Positions 1 to 14,634 of a DNA stretch of 64,000 bases are shown here, piece by piece. The notes beneath the pieces are model-generated. The model did not search any database. It worked only from the letters and a program-made list of their open reading frames with translations, and was not told the origin of the DNA. The DNA comes from Serilophus lunatus (taxonomy: Eukaryota > Chordata > Aves > Passeriformes > Eurylaimidae). Numbering within the stretch: the first letter of the stretch is position 1; each line of letters opens with the position of its first letter. Location of the stretch: NCBI GenBank assembly GCA_013399895.1, contig VXBA01005866.1, forward strand, positions 416,688 through 480,687, written 5' to 3'. The position numbers and the translations under genes were made by a program.

Positions 1-3000
1 GGCTGGTTTAATGCTGGTATGAATAAGCCTGCTGTTGCCATTCCATATGGAGAAAGTGTGTAGTATGTCTACCCTTGCACTTCTGATCAGTTCCCTCCTC
101 TTCTACAGATTTCCTGCATGACTGTGGGAGCTTTGAGCCTTTCAGTCCCTGAAGTTTGGTGCTGAATGACAATAATGACACATCTTTCTTCTTGTGCATC
201 ACTACTCTCTTCTCCTTCTGGGATATTTGGCATCTGAGGACATTACCTCTTGATAGAGGTTCTGATGGTGTTTGACTTCAAGTCCTGGAAGTATCCTAGA
301 TATGTGTCCCTCTATCCTTACTGTTGCCCCACATCAGTAAACTGTAAAGAAGTCAGTGATAAATTCATCTTAATTTTAATCTTTCTGACAAACCCTAGAG
401 AAAGCCTTAATATATGACCCAGTTTCTATTTCTGTAATATTATGTTTTTAATCCTCTTTCTGTTTCAGTTTTGTCTAATTCAAAGTGGGGGTTGGACATG
501 CTACTAATGCAATCCAATACTTTAGAAATATTGATATGAAAGCAGAAACAGAAATCATTTCACAAAGCAGAAAAATAAAGGGGGAAATCTAGAAGTTGCT
601 GTCATAATTTATTAGTATATACCACCTCATTATCCTGTGAAAATTTAGAGCACTTTAGAATATAACTTGCATTGAATGACATGTTTCAGCAAAATAGTTC
701 ATGCTGAAAAGGTGAATGTCATAACCAGTTGAATTGCAAATGCAACAAAGAATTGCATAATATAGCATCAAACATACAGATGTCTTATTTTGCCATTACT
801 CAAATGCTTTGAATGACTCATGGTCTAAAATACATATCCATACCTATATAATCAGGCAAATGAGGAATAGAGTATGGTTTCTCACTGGGACCGTTGGAGA
901 AATCCATCTGAATACATGTAGTGTAGCTCCATCATGAGCTACATATGGCAATCTTGGAACTATTTCTCTTTTCAGAACATAATTAATGCTGGACAGAAAA
1001 TTATAAGTTGCATTTTAGAACAAACACAGTTATTATATTCAGTATATTGGATTTTTCTCCTCCTATTTCTTTTAGACTCTTAAATATAAACTAGGACACG
1101 GACACAAAATGGTCTCCAGCAAGGCCATGTGGATATAAGTCCACTTTGTTGGTTTAGTACAGGATTCCAGAGTTTGTATTTGTTTCTTCATACAGTATCA
1201 AAATAATAACACCCTATATTTGGAAATGTGATTCCTTGTATGTGCAATGAATCATGCTCAGAGGATTTCTTGTTTTTCCTCTCCCACCTCTTCCTGAGCT
1301 TACTGGTCTTTCTGGTGTTAACTGGTGTTTCACCAGACTATACAATCATGTGAATAACCAGAGGCTTGTATTCAAAGGCAAATATGGTAACATATTCTGG
1401 AAAGGCTTTGTGCATGTATTTAAGTGATTTAAAGCATTAATGCTCTGATGAGATATGCGTGGTTTGAAAACATTTTAGAAATGCACAGAATAATTGTGAG
1501 GCTGTTATTTTTTTCATATTGTGTGCAGTATTTGTTAGGTTTTCTTGTCTCTAGTAGGATCATGCTCACTTTCATCTGTTCAGAAATGCAATGTTCTTCA
1601 CAGAGATTATTTAATATTTTCCTGAAATCATTTAAATTGCCACACTGCCAGGATAAAATAAACAGATGCTTATCTCACCCAACGGTTCCCTCGTTTCTCG
1701 GCGTTTTCATAATGCGATTTTCACAAATCACAAACATCATGGGAATCATCCCAGGAGATGTTCAAGTGAAAGCAGATTATCTGTAAAACATTCCTCTTTA
1801 GAAAGCATACCTCCCATGTGATCATTATTTAAGCAATTTTAAGTGTCCTACTCACTCTGTTTCATCCCTTTTTATAAGAATTCTTCCATTTAAGAAAATA
1901 TATTTCCATTAATTTGCTCCAGAAGAAGTTAGGAGGGTAAATGAGTGGACAACACTGACTACACTTTCATGGTAAATTCTACGCAGTTCCATTGGTTTCA
2001 GTTCTGTTATTATCCATACAGTGTATTAAACTGAAGAGCTGTCCCTGTTCAAGGCATGTTATACCATAGATGACAAGTATGGAGGGTCCTTCTGATTGCC
2101 TTTACAGTGCTGGTTGACAAGTAATACAAAATGGAGAGGGCAGTATCTCCTTCCTGAACTGTTCTCACTGCCTGTATTTTCTTTACAACTCTAAATAAAG
2201 TCTGTTACTGATTCAGAAGAGGAAATAGATGTTTCCATGTGGTTGTATTTGGAAACATCCTATGAATCTAGTGTGATTTCCTTTTGATTTTTTCATGCAT
2301 ATCCAGCAACAAGAAAGTCTTTTAACTTCCTCTATAAGAAGGGCAGCATCAAGGGATGACATTTCCATAGTCAAACTGCTTCAGAAGCAGCAATTAATAA
2401 TCAGAAGACAGTGAGATAGGTAAATATTGTTATCTCTGCTTTTCAGTTGGTGAAACTGAAATAAAGAGGTCAAGGTCAACGTCTTCCAATTTAAAATATA
2501 TGGTTGGACTTCGACAAGTAAATTAATAACATGAATTGCAAACTTTTGAAACCTACAAAGTCAAAAGGACTGCACATTTTTAGAAATTCTGGAAATATGA
2601 ACACGCATATATGCCAGAATTGTTGTAACAAAGTTAAATGTTCTTGCTTTAATTATTGGGAGAATGTTAGATCATGGTCAACAATATCTTGAATATATTA
2701 GATTTTAGAGTTTTGTCTTATGTTCAGCAGTAGATATCTACATTTGCTTTAGCACCCTCTGCTTACTTGCACTTATGTAGAATCAAGATCTTAGGAGGAA
2801 ATGTTCCTTAAATATCTTGGTTGCTCCTAAGTTGTATTTAGATTTCTTTGTTTTCCTTCACTTGTCTGACTCACATTGATGAAGGAACTTGCACATCAAG
2901 GGAAGGAAAATGTATCATCTACTCTGTGGGTGATTGTGGAACAGATAAAAATAGGCCCTTTCCTGATGAGAAAAGGGGGAAAAGAAAGAGCATCTTGCTT

Positions 3001-6000
3001 TCCCAGAAGACATTAGTAGGGAAGGGACAGGGCCAGATGAAGCAGATCTCCAGAAAAGTGTTTACACTCAATTCCTCTCTGCATTCACGCAGTCCTATTT
3101 GAAAGGAATTCCAGATAAGGTGGCAAGTGGTGATGCAGACCATGAGCTACACAGTGTGTTTTCCTTGCATATGAGTAATTTGTTTGTGAAGTGCTGACCA
3201 GATGGAACACAAATTACATTGCATTAATAAAAGGGTTTTGTAGGACTCTTAAAATTTGACAGAGGAGGGACTCATTGAACTGTAAAACTTGAATGTTTTG
3301 GGCTGATTGGTTCTTTTAGTCCTCTCCCTCTCTTTAAGGCATGTGGCCAATGCAGAGGATTTTCTATTTTCAGCAGACATGGCACATAAAATACAGTTAT
3401 ACTGCCTAACTTAGTAATCAGTGGTGGAAGAAGACAGGTGCTTCCTTTATCTTAGCATGTGATCTGACTCCCCCTTGTGCTGTATATTTCCTCGCCTGGC
3501 AGAGAGGTCGAGGAGTCAGGTCAGATGTCTCCTTTCTCCTTACTGCCTGGAGGTGGCATGTCCTGCCTGGAGGCACTGCTCATGTTCTGCCCCGTATGTG
3601 GCAAATTGATAAGAAGAAACACAAGCCAGGGGCTGCTGCTGAGACAGATGATAACTCTCCCATCAAAGGCCTGGAGACAGTATTTTGGCAGTCTGGGAAA
3701 GGTAAATGCTTTATCTTAATTATGAACACAGCTAGTTACATTGCTTGTGAAAGTTTCATTACACTAGTTAGCATATTAGCATTACAAGCAACACAATGAA
3801 GCATAATTGGTACAAGGGTTCAGTGTGAACTAATTGATCTGGAAAAAATGCCATTTCAGAATACAAACAAGAAAAATAAACCTTGACTTTTCTTAGAAAT
3901 TTCCAGGAGAGATTTTATTTACAAAATAGTAAGAGAGAATTGAGAACTCACTAGCAAGATTTTTTTTTTTTTGCATTAATTTATAAAAATGGCATCTTGC
4001 TTATCACCTAGCAATGAGATTTGCCAGGAGGGACCTGTATATTGAGCTGTATTTGATGAGAAACTGCTGAAAATGTTGTTTTGAGAAAAAGAGGATACAA
4101 CATGTTTAAAAAAGAAAGTCTGTTGCTAATTTTTGTTGTAATATTATTTATTATTCTAATAAGGTTACTGAGAGAGGGAAAACCAGTCTAGCTATTACAA
4201 AACTGTCAGCACAAGATGTAAGATTTTGCTATGTGCTATGCTGCATGGCATGGTCTAAAGTTAAACTGCAATAGGCAAGTTTTTGCCAATCAAATATAGT
4301 GTTGTGGCATTCAGCTTAAAAACCCTTCTGCTGCCCCTCTCTTTTGTTCTTAGCTAAATTAAAAATAGCTTTTCCAATCCTGAAAAAAAAGGTAGAGATC
4401 TAACACTCAGTTTTACAAATCTACTTTTTGCTTACCCATATTAAACCTACCTCTGGAACTGTGATAGCTGTAAGCCTTTCTTTGTGTTAGAATCAAAAGG
4501 ACCTCCCATGTTTCGGTAAAAAAATGGAGTTTTCAGGTGATAGCTGTGTTAGATAATGAAATGCCCTTTAAAGAACTAAGAAATGTTGTAATTTAAATGA
4601 GGACTTGCTACAGCAATTTTGGTGAGATTCAATTGTTTTTATGTGTACAAAGCACCACATTTTTCTGTGGAGACAATCCATTGCTGATGCTATTGGACAA
4701 CTTCTGTAGCAAGATAAAACAACTTAAAATTGTCAGTGTCTTGGACAATGGGTATATCTTGGATCAAATGTATGTTTTCAGCAGATAACTGCTTTTATAA
4801 CACACAAGGCACTCCTAAATATTTGAGTAGCACAGTAAGAAGGCTCTTGACACTCACAAAGTGAGCAGAGCGAATGAGCTTTCCAAGTGATTTCATAGCC
4901 AAGAGACTGAGGAGTGACTCTGGGGATAGAGAGGAAGGCTGGAGACTGGCCTGGGTGAGGGGGAGAGATCAAGAAGGGTAAAACAGGTGCACCACTGGGG
5001 AGAGCCACATCACCAGGCTGGTCCTGAGCATCCTCCTTCTCTCTCTGAGTGACAGCAGTAGATGTTTACTGGGATTCAAAGTTCTTTCTAGTTGCATCCC
5101 CTGTGCTCTTCATCCCAGTTTGTTTACCTCTGTCTAGTAAATCCCTTAGCAGGTAAAACAAATGTATTCATAACACTTTAAACCACTTCAGCACTGCAAG
5201 GAACACAGAACTGAGGGCTGTGAAAGCCAAGTTCAATTCATACATAATTTTCCCATTAAAATATTTTGGAGTGAGTCATTTTAGGGTGTTTATGCCAAAT
5301 GCCCCTGCCACATTGCTGCGAGAGGTAGTGTCTCTTTCTGTGTGGTGGTGCAAATCCCCAGCAGTGAATCATGGGGTTTCATGCAATGGGTGGGTTTGCT
5401 TCCTCCAGGGATGAAGCAAGAGCACATGGAATGGGCTGAGTAAGGTGACCTCCCCAGTCCAACACTGCAGCCCAAAACATGCCAGGCAGGGGCTATCAGC
5501 AGGGTACACCTCATCTGTCAGCAGGGATTTGAGAGAAAATTAATTTTAACCTTTCATTAAGCCAATAGATATATGCTGTCTAAATTACATTTAGATATTA
5601 CATTCTCATTTGAGCTAATTACAAATGTGGAGCCTTTGTGTTTCTGTGGTGATGCCCCTCTGGTCTCGTTGGGAAGCAAGGCATGCTGCCAACAAAGGTT
5701 TCTCATCGCTTCAGAAACTGTGAAGAAGAAGGATTGTCTTCTGCATGTCAATACCAACAACATGCCTAGGCTAGAGATTCTGAAATAGGGATTACCTCCC
5801 AGGCCTGAGTAGACAGGGCAGCTGCTGACAAAACTGGGGTGTTACAGTGGAAGTTTTAACAAAGGCTTAAGCTGAAAGACACATTAAATGGCTTGAAAGC
5901 ACTTTGAGATCCACTGGGAGCTTTTGAGAACAAAATACATACTGTTGGGAAAACACACTGTGAGTAATAAGAATAGTCCATGGCCCTGAGTAACCAAATG

Positions 6001-9000
6001 TCTTGGTTTCCAATGGAGTCTCGTGATGTTCTCATTTTTTGCTGAAAGTCAGATGTCTTGAAATCATCTACTTATCAATTAATCCCATTTCTAAACGAGA
6101 AAGATGAGTAAAAGTAAGTCTGCTATTTTGCACACCTGATAATTTTGAAGATTTTTTTGTGATTTATATTGCTGAGTACAGGGATCTTTGAAAGTTTGAG
6201 TCTGGCACTCCTTGAAATCTATTAATCCACTGTCATACCTTCTAGAAAATGATGCATAAATTGAGAGCAGTTCTCAAATTTAACACCTGTCTGAGCTAAT
6301 TCTGCAATCTGGGATACAGATCCCACTTTCCCAACGCTTGCTAATGGTTACAGTGCAGTAGCATCTCAATGACTTCACGAGTTAGCTTTTAATTAGTAGA
6401 AACTCTGCCTAATTAGAAATTCTGCAGTTAGGAATTAATGTTTTGGAGTACACCTGACTGACAGTTCCATTGAGGAATATATACTTACATATTAATGGTA
6501 CAGCAGGCATTCCCACACTGTATTGCCCCATTATTCTGCTACACAGGCAGAATAATCTTTCAGAAATAACAGGAAATCCAGTCCATAACCAAACAAGTTC
6601 TTGGCTACTTTTCTGCATCTACCTTTAATTCTAGTTGCAGTATTGAAAACTTCTCATGTGTGGCCCAAGGACATAATGAAATTATTTCATATGAGCTGCC
6701 TTTCATTAATGGACAACAGCTTTCATCAGCTGTCAATCTGTGCTGGACTTCGACAGAGAAGTTTCTGCAGTTTGTGATCAATATCCATCTTGCCATGACA
6801 GAGGTTTAGCCTCTTGGCTCCCGATGTAGTTAAGTCAGCTTAACAATTTCCCGTTATAAGGAACCCTGTTCTGTAACTTAAAAGTTCATCAAGTTTTCAA
6901 TGCTTGCACAAAAGTCCTTAGATTTTAGAAAGAGTGCTTCCATGATCTTCTTTGGGGTTTTTTTACCCTGATTTGATTTGCTACATTCAATAAGGAGGGG
7001 TGTGGGGGGGGTGGGAAACACAGAAAATTTTGCTATTCTGTCATGTTAAAAAAACTCTGATGTCCTCTTTGAAAGTGGACTTTCTGCATATATTATGATG
7101 AATTCTTTTTTTCTGACAGTGTCATTTTTCAGCCCTTTGAACCAAGCTGAGTAGTGATTACTAGTTGTGTGTTTCTGCTTTTCCGAGCACCTTGATTCCT
7201 CCTTTTCAAAGTCCTCAATACTTCTATCAAAAATAGTGATCATTCACTAATGCAGCTGAAACATATCTATGCTGGAGAGCAAGAGAGCATCCTGTGAAAT
7301 TCTCAAGTCAAAGATGAAGGTGGATAGGCACGTGTTTAGTATCTAAACACATTTAAATTATTTGCCTGCTATAAACTGTCAAAATCCAGGTCCTAAGCAC
7401 CTCCAGCGGCGTGCTCTGAATTAGCAGAAACTCACAACTCTGTGCTTCATCTCCTTTGAAAAAGCTTTTTCAGCGTGTGACCAAATTTGTTTCACAGTGT
7501 ACCATTCTCTTAATAAAGACAGACTTCACTTCTCGTACCATTCCTTTTTTATCCTTTTTTTTAAGCCAGGAAATATGAAAGTTAAAGAGAGATGGGAAGT
7601 AAAGTGGTCTTCCAGACTAACCAAAAAGTCTGAATTTCTGCCCGATTGCCTTCACTTTCCACAAACTCCTGTTTTTAACAGTCCCCCCCTTCAAAAGTGT
7701 AGTTCAAAACGTTTTTTAATTATTATTCCTTATGTGCTTGGCATTCTGCTGTAGTTCCTGATGATGCAGACGGTGATTCGTTGTTGGTTTTGCTACCTGT
7801 GCTATGTGCAGCACAGATGGGGCACCATCAGGGCTCAGTTACTGTGGGACAGACTAAGTGGGCTCTTACCCTCTGTGCAAAGCAGCTTCTTGGAGAGGAG
7901 GCAACACAGGCACCATGCCTTCTATTCCGTTACACAAGAATTTGTGAGACATCTGTGGTTTATGTAACAGTACCCAGTGTCGAGGCAGCATTTCTCATCA
8001 GTAGATATTAAAATGCTCTTTAAAAAAAATAAAAAAAAAAAAAAAAAAAAGAGGTCAGTGTAATCACCCTCATTTTACATATTCTGTGTCTGAAGAAAGA
8101 GCATTTTTCTCTGTTAAGAGCTGTGGTAAAAGGCAAGACAGCTTGTGCAGAGATTTAAAACACCTGAGCAACGTGCCTGAGTAAACAAGGCTTACATATT
8201 TGTTACTTAAGACCTGTGGCTGAATCCAAAACATGCCTGAATCACCTTTTTGTAAGCTTGCAGTCATAAAATTAAATACTACTAATTTCCTCTCTGTTTC
8301 TGATGTGTTATATTTTGGGCTGCAGAACTAGCAGTCCCTATATCTTGATTTATAACTTTTTGTATTAAGACCTTGTCTTTAATTGCATGTAGTTTGTATG
8401 TATCTGCACAGTTGTGCAGGTAAAGATTTTCAAAGCTGTCTCAACAGCTTTATCTTTAAAGGCAGCTGATCTTTAAAAATCTTTTACGAAAAGTGTTTCT
8501 GCAAAAACAAATCAGCCCAAATTGAAGTTTGGGGAAAATATTATTAGGCATATCATGGGAGAGCTTCAGTCCTACCCTGTCACCAGGCAGGGACTTTAAA
8601 GTTGTCACCATTATTTCAGTGTCTGTAAACCTTGCATGCCTCATTACCACAAGCCCTCTGCTTTGGTTTTTGCCCCTGTAAAATGAAACAGCAGGGGTTT
8701 TATGCAATTCTTTCCATGTTTAGCCCTTTTTGCCTTCAAGCTCTTGAGACTACAGTCTTAAACATAGTGTTTTTCTCGTCTGGACTCAAGTGTTGTTTCA
8801 GAAACATGCTGTAGCTTCACTTAAGAAATTTATACTAATATAATATTATTATAGGCTCTTTGATCAGCATTTCACAACATAATGAAAGAAAAATATGTTT
8901 AGGAAGAGGAGTTTATCTCATAGGAATGATCATTTGTTTGACCTTAATCTGTCATTGGCAAAGCTTCCAGGCTGCACTGTATTAGCAGATGGATAATGGG

Positions 9001-12000
9001 CTCCAGCTGAAATTACTTGCACAGTTAAGTACTTTATTTTCTCATTTTCCTACAGTGAGAGTCTTTCAGAACAGAGCTGGCATATAAGTGCTCATGTACG
9101 TTCATACATAAACATGTTGGGCTCATTGTTTGGACTGTTAGAATGAGAAGCTGAGGTGCTGCCATCTCTTCTCCAGTGCTTTGTGCAAGGAACAAAAGCT
9201 GGAGCCAGGTTGTCACTGTTGCTTTCCTTAGGGAGAGTGGGCAGCCTGGCACAAAAGTGCAGCACCTCATTTGGGACCCATTCCAAAGTTCATGGTGAGG
9301 GAGGTATTTTACAGACTTCACTGGATTTTGGATCATCTTGAGGGTTTTAATCTTAGAATAGCTTGCAAAGCTTCTCTGTATTGAGCTTTTCAGTGATGTC
9401 TTTGTGCTGTGTAGAGAAAGTAATTAAAAGAGAAAATTTACCATATCAGTAAGAAAAATTAGAAAGTCACAAGATTCAGAGGAAATAGGATTCAGGGGAT
9501 AAAACTAGAGAAAAACAATAGAATGAACACTCATTTTGCATTCATACGATCTTACTGCCTATAACTTTTTTTAACAGGTTAAGGAGAGCTCTTGCAAAGA
9601 TTTCTATTAAAGTCTATGCAATATGAGAAAAAAAATTATCAATGCTGCTAAGTACATAGCTTCTGATGACTTTGACATCTCTAGAAGGAATTCCTCACAC
9701 CACAACAGGATCAGATTTGCATAGTTTTTGTCAAGATGACTCCTCCCCTAAATGATTCAAATATTATTAGAAGAGAATAATGTGCCATTCCTGTATGTTG
9801 GCCAATAATAGTCTCTCATTTGAACATAAAGATTTAGAGGGTTATTAATTATAAATTAAAACAATGTAAGAAAACTGTGCACAAAGAAAAGAGTGCATCC
9901 AAGGGTTTTGTTCAGGAATAATGCATTTATTTATTCAGGAATGACATAAAGAAATTTCCATCTTATGAATAATAATACAGATGATCAGTAAAGTAGTTAC
10001 AGAAATGTTATTGCTTTCATATGGTAGAAGATTGTCATTTGAAGCTGGATTCTTTCCTTAGCATATAAACCTGCCATAATTGTTACCAATGACATAGAGT
10101 AATTTGAATGAAACTTAATTGAAAGAAATTGAAAGGCAAGTTGGATTTGGAACTCCCATCTCAATTGTGTTCATTCTGTTTATATTAACCAGAGACAAAA
10201 GAAAATCATTTAAATATGCTTTATTCCTAACAGAATCATGGGTAAAATGCCATTCAAAGAAAATTGAAAATGAAAAGAAGAGCAGTTCCCCTGCTTAGAA
10301 TAGTAGAAGCTGAATAGAAAAGAGTTGTGGGTTTTCTTTTGTTGGTTTGGTTTTGTTTTTTTTTAATAAGGAAAAGCTGTAGCAACTAGTGAAATACTCA
10401 CAGATTTTGCAGGTCAGATGGAGGTTTAGTTAGGTTCTAGCAAGTCTCTTGTGTGGTTAGCTGCAGGAGCAGTATGGTCAGGCATCCAGTTGACAATTTA
10501 AAGGCAAGTAGAGAAATCTGGGAACAGTCCTGTGGATGTAAAGCAGAAAGAAGTAAGCTATGACATAAAGTCATAAAGAAATACAATAAATATTGAGTAA
10601 AAAATTATTGAATCAGGAGCCACAGGTATTTCAAAAAATAGGCACAAAATTTTGACCAGTTTGGCACCCCTAAAAGAGTTGCTACCCCTCGTGTGGCAAA
10701 GCCTGCAAATGGAGCAACCTGCAGTCTTGCTTGAACTGTAGCTTGCATCCATACCTTTGCCAGTCAGAACCAGGAGCTGAATTACTCCAGCTCTCCAACA
10801 GCATGGTGCTGTGTGTGACCTAGTGAAACCTGCTAAATTGGAACTGGGAGTCAGGGCTAGAGCAGAAATTTAAAGACTTGGGGAATTTGCTTTAAGATTC
10901 AATTTTCTCTGCTTCCAAGTATGCATGTTTTAGTGAGAGTAGGCACTTTTGTTATGGCATTTCTGCTACCGCCACGCAGCACACACAAATCAGTTCCAAT
11001 GACAGGTGTGGAAAAAAATTCTAGATTGCTTGTGGCTACACACGGTCGATAATATAACAGAGCAGAAGCAGATGGGATACATTTCGTTTAACTTAAGAGA
11101 AGCAAGCAGCACAGGCTGCATCAGCATTAAAAGATTGTACATTCTGATAGGAACGGGTCTGCTACCTAAATGTTGGTGAGCTCTGTAAATTCATGGTGCA
11201 TGAAGCTTAGGGTGACACGTAGACAGAAGGCCTACAGTGTGCCTATATCCTTCTGACACAGCTGCTGAGAGGAAGGTGGGATGCTCTGTGTCTACAAGGG
11301 CACGAGGTACCTATGTGTACATCTGAGACAGTTGTGTGGGCTCTACCTGCAGTCAGTGTAGTCTTGCAAGGGAAGCCAGTGCAGACTGTGTCTCCACCAA
11401 CAGCGTTAGATGGATCCCTACACGTGACGCAGATAAAGGTGCTACACTGTGGCCACACAAAATTAAGGAATAAAACACCTATCTAGCTTATTAGCAGTTA
11501 GTCTGAATATTATAACTTGGCCAGTGCTACAGATCTCAATGGCACAAAGGAGGGATAATTACGTATTTCTTGTGTAAATTATTTAGACACTGCTGTTGGT
11601 CTGAACTATCCAGATTTACCTAAGGGCAAAGAGAAAAGGTCCTGAAGGATACACATGTGAACTGTGAGCGAATAAGGAAGTTTGCTGTAACTAGATGCAC
11701 CCTGTAGAGGCACATGGAATTTAATGGTTTTTTTTAAAGATTTTTTTTTATCTTCTAGCAACCTTGTAGTGTGAAGTCTGTTGGTCCAGTTTAAATAGTT
11801 ATATTCCTAGTTTGGTGGATGAATCAGATGTGAAATCATGAAATTTTGTTTTAAAGTGTGGGAATGAAAAATTTATTTGCAAAAGCAATATGACACTGCA
11901 TTTTTGCTGGACTTAAAACCTATAGGCAACATTTTCTCTAGTTTTGAAGTTCTGAACTTTGCATAAATCAGCAAGCACTGGCATTTTCTTAATGTCACAA

Positions 12001-13954
12001 AAGATATTTTGGCCAAGATGGTCTCAGCTGACTTTGTTCACCACAGAATTGCACATGGCATATCTTGAGGGGAATGACTGGATCACTGTGTTTGTTTATG
12101 TTATTCTTTAAGCTGTCATTCTCAGCAAATGTAATTAGCTGTCCTGTAAAACAAGATCTTTCATTACCATCTTTCCTAATGCTTAATCAAAGAATAATTC
12201 TCTGTGATCTTTGTTATTCAGGGAGGAAACAAAATGTTTCCTTCTCAGTGTGGTAAATAAAGGGGAGGGAGGAGCAGAACTGCAAGAAACTGACACAGAT
12301 CTGATGCAATGTTGTTGACGTTATTACATGGCATATTTAGTGAAGAACATATTTTTCCAGGCCCTTGTAGGGTTGTATCAGCCAAGGGGCCAGTTAAGAA
12401 AATAAAAGTCTCTTTCCAGGAGAAAGAAATTCACACCAAACATTTGATAACAACTGTGCTGTTACTCAAGTGATTGTGATGGATTAAGAAAAGGTTAATG
12501 TAATCTAGCTGAACCTAGCTATACAGGAACTGATGTATACTGGAGGGAGGTCTGGTAACACTGCTACCCACTTGACACTCTCTGGAGAGCAAGCAGAGTA
12601 TGTTTACTGTAACAGCTGTACCTCTATGTCACAGCATTCAGGCAGGCTGACTGCTTTTGTATCGGTATAAAGTGCTTTTGTGATAGGAAGACTGTAAAAA
12701 GTTCTCCCACGGAGCAGGGGACATTTTAATAGAACATCTAAATCACTTATGGATTAGATTAGGATTTATAGGAGTAGACCACTTCAGGAGTGTTGTGAAC
12801 TTGTATAGGCCTCCTACCAGCAGGGCAGTTCAGTTACAACTCTGAATGTGAGCAGCATTTTATGACAGTGATGTGATTTTAAATGTTCCGCCTTAATTGT
12901 TTTTGTCCAATGGATATGTATTGTCCTCTTCTGAAAAGGTCAGTCTCTGCATGACTGGAGGGGTATGCTGTTACACAATGTGTGGTGTCTTTTGGCACAC
13001 TGTACTTCTAAGGTCTTGGCATTTCGTTTCTTCCCTGCATAGACTGTGTTAGGGCAGGTCTGTGCTAGTCCTGATATCCCATTGGTCTCAAAATAGTGTC
13101 ATTAGAGGGTGCAACATAATAAAATGCACTGAGAGACAAAGGATATAAAATAATAAGTATCTGACATCTGCGCAACGCTTCAGTGTGTAGGATCGGTGTT
13201 TTCTGTACTCCACAGAGGTTAATTATTCGTCTGGCTAAAATATTGTCTCAAATGGCATGTTCCCCATGAGGTTAAAAGGCATTCCTGTTCACTTGAGTTT
13301 ACCATTACGAAGTTACATCAGTTTTCATTAGAGAATAAGGCAGTAACAGAGGTGACAGAACAGCTCATTAGTCCAGGGACTGTGACCCACCACTCAGCTT
13401 CCATAGGAAGAGGAAGTGGAGGAGACCATAAAAATTGAGGAGGAGGGTCAGGGAAAATGGAAAGCCAGTCCTTACACTTCTTTTGAAATCTGGGTGGTGA
13501 GCCAATTCTTCATGTAAGAGTTATGTGATTTACAAAAGATACAGCCTTACTAATATTTTTTGGCAAATAAGTAACAGGGATGTTTTTGGTGTTTTGTGGG
13601 GTTTCCCCCCTTTTTTTTTGTTTAATTAAAAAGAAAGTTATTGAAGAACAAGTAAGCAAACCATGACTTCCATTAGGCTGACACCAATGCAAAGAAAGAG
13701 GACAAGTTTACATTTAGATGCTGATACAAACATGTTGGACCAGTGAAGATGTCAGTACAGCACTTGTTGGTCCTCCTTTAAAGTGCTCTTCCCTTCTTGT
13801 CTAAACCTAGCTGATGGATTTTCCTTTCAACTGTTCAACAAACATACAGCAGTTGGGAAAGTCTGGAGGAAAGGCAAGTTATCCCATCATGTGAACTGTT
13901 CATCTGCAGTGGTAGAGTGCAGTCTGTTCATCATGTCTTGTCTCTACCACTCCT
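1..13954. other. intergenic, gene-poor AT-rich flank
   Basis: No exon, RNA gene or well-preserved repeat could be supported. Open frames are short and without domains. The only distinct features are homopolymer runs, such as T at 3961-3973 and A at 8022-8050. Confidence 0.6.
8022..8050 (+). repeat. poly(A) tract
   Basis: Twenty-eight A with a single T, after TCTT. It may be a microsatellite or the tail of an old retroposed sequence; no flanking target duplication was seen. Confidence 0.85.
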
Positions 13955-14634
13955 TTCTCCTCAAGGGGAGGACTCCTGACACTACTCTCCTGGCCCAGCA
14001 TGGGTTCCTTCCATCAGGTGCAGCCCTCAGAGGCAAGCTGCTCCTATGTGTGTCCCACACAGGGTCACAAGTACTGCTAGCAAACTTACTCTAGTAGAGC
14101 TTCTCTCTCCATGGTTCCACAGACTCTGCCAGGAGCCCGAATCAGCGCAGGCTCCCCCCAGGAGCCTCCTTCAGGCATCTACCTGCTCTGGCATGGGGTC
14201 TTCCATGGGCTGCAGGTGGACCTCTGCTCCCACATGGACCTCCATGGGCTGTAGGAACACAGTCTGCCTCACCATGGTCTTCTCCATGGGCTGAAAGGAA
14301 ATCTCTGCTCCAGTTTCTAGTTCACCTCTTCCCCCTGCTTCTTCACTGACCTTGGTGTCTGCAAGGCTATTCCTCTCACACGTTCCCATTCCTCTCTCTG
14401 GCTGCTGTTGCACAGGAGTTTCCTTCCTTGCCTTATTTAACTAATTATGCCAGAGGTTCTACCACTGTCATTGATGGGCTTAGCCTGAGCTGGTAGTGTG
14501 TCTGTCTTGGATGCTGTTAGCATTGGATCTGTTGAACACGGGGGAAACTTCTGGCAGAAGCTCATAGAAGCCACTCCTATAACACCCCCCTTCCCTGCAC
14601 CACCACCAAAACCTTGCCATGCAAAACCAATACA
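13955..14634 (-). mobile_element. truncated ERV-type LTR, relative of the 47.1 kb LTR
   Basis: Reading on the minus strand from 14634, TGTATTGGTTTTGCATGGCA, CTTCTGCCAGAAGTTTCCCC and GTGTTCAACAGATCC appear in the same order as in the 47.1 kb element. The CCATGGGCTGCAGG-type repeats follow. The copy is more diverged and its 3' part (the AATAAA region) is missing or unrecognisable. Confidence 0.68.

Noticed and set aside
3477..3799. Open frames containing CPVCGK and KKKHKPGAAAETDD followed by a GTAAAT donor-like site
   Set aside because: CPVCGK suggests a zinc ribbon, but only one Cys pair exists. The frames have no family match, no good acceptor and no neighbouring exons.
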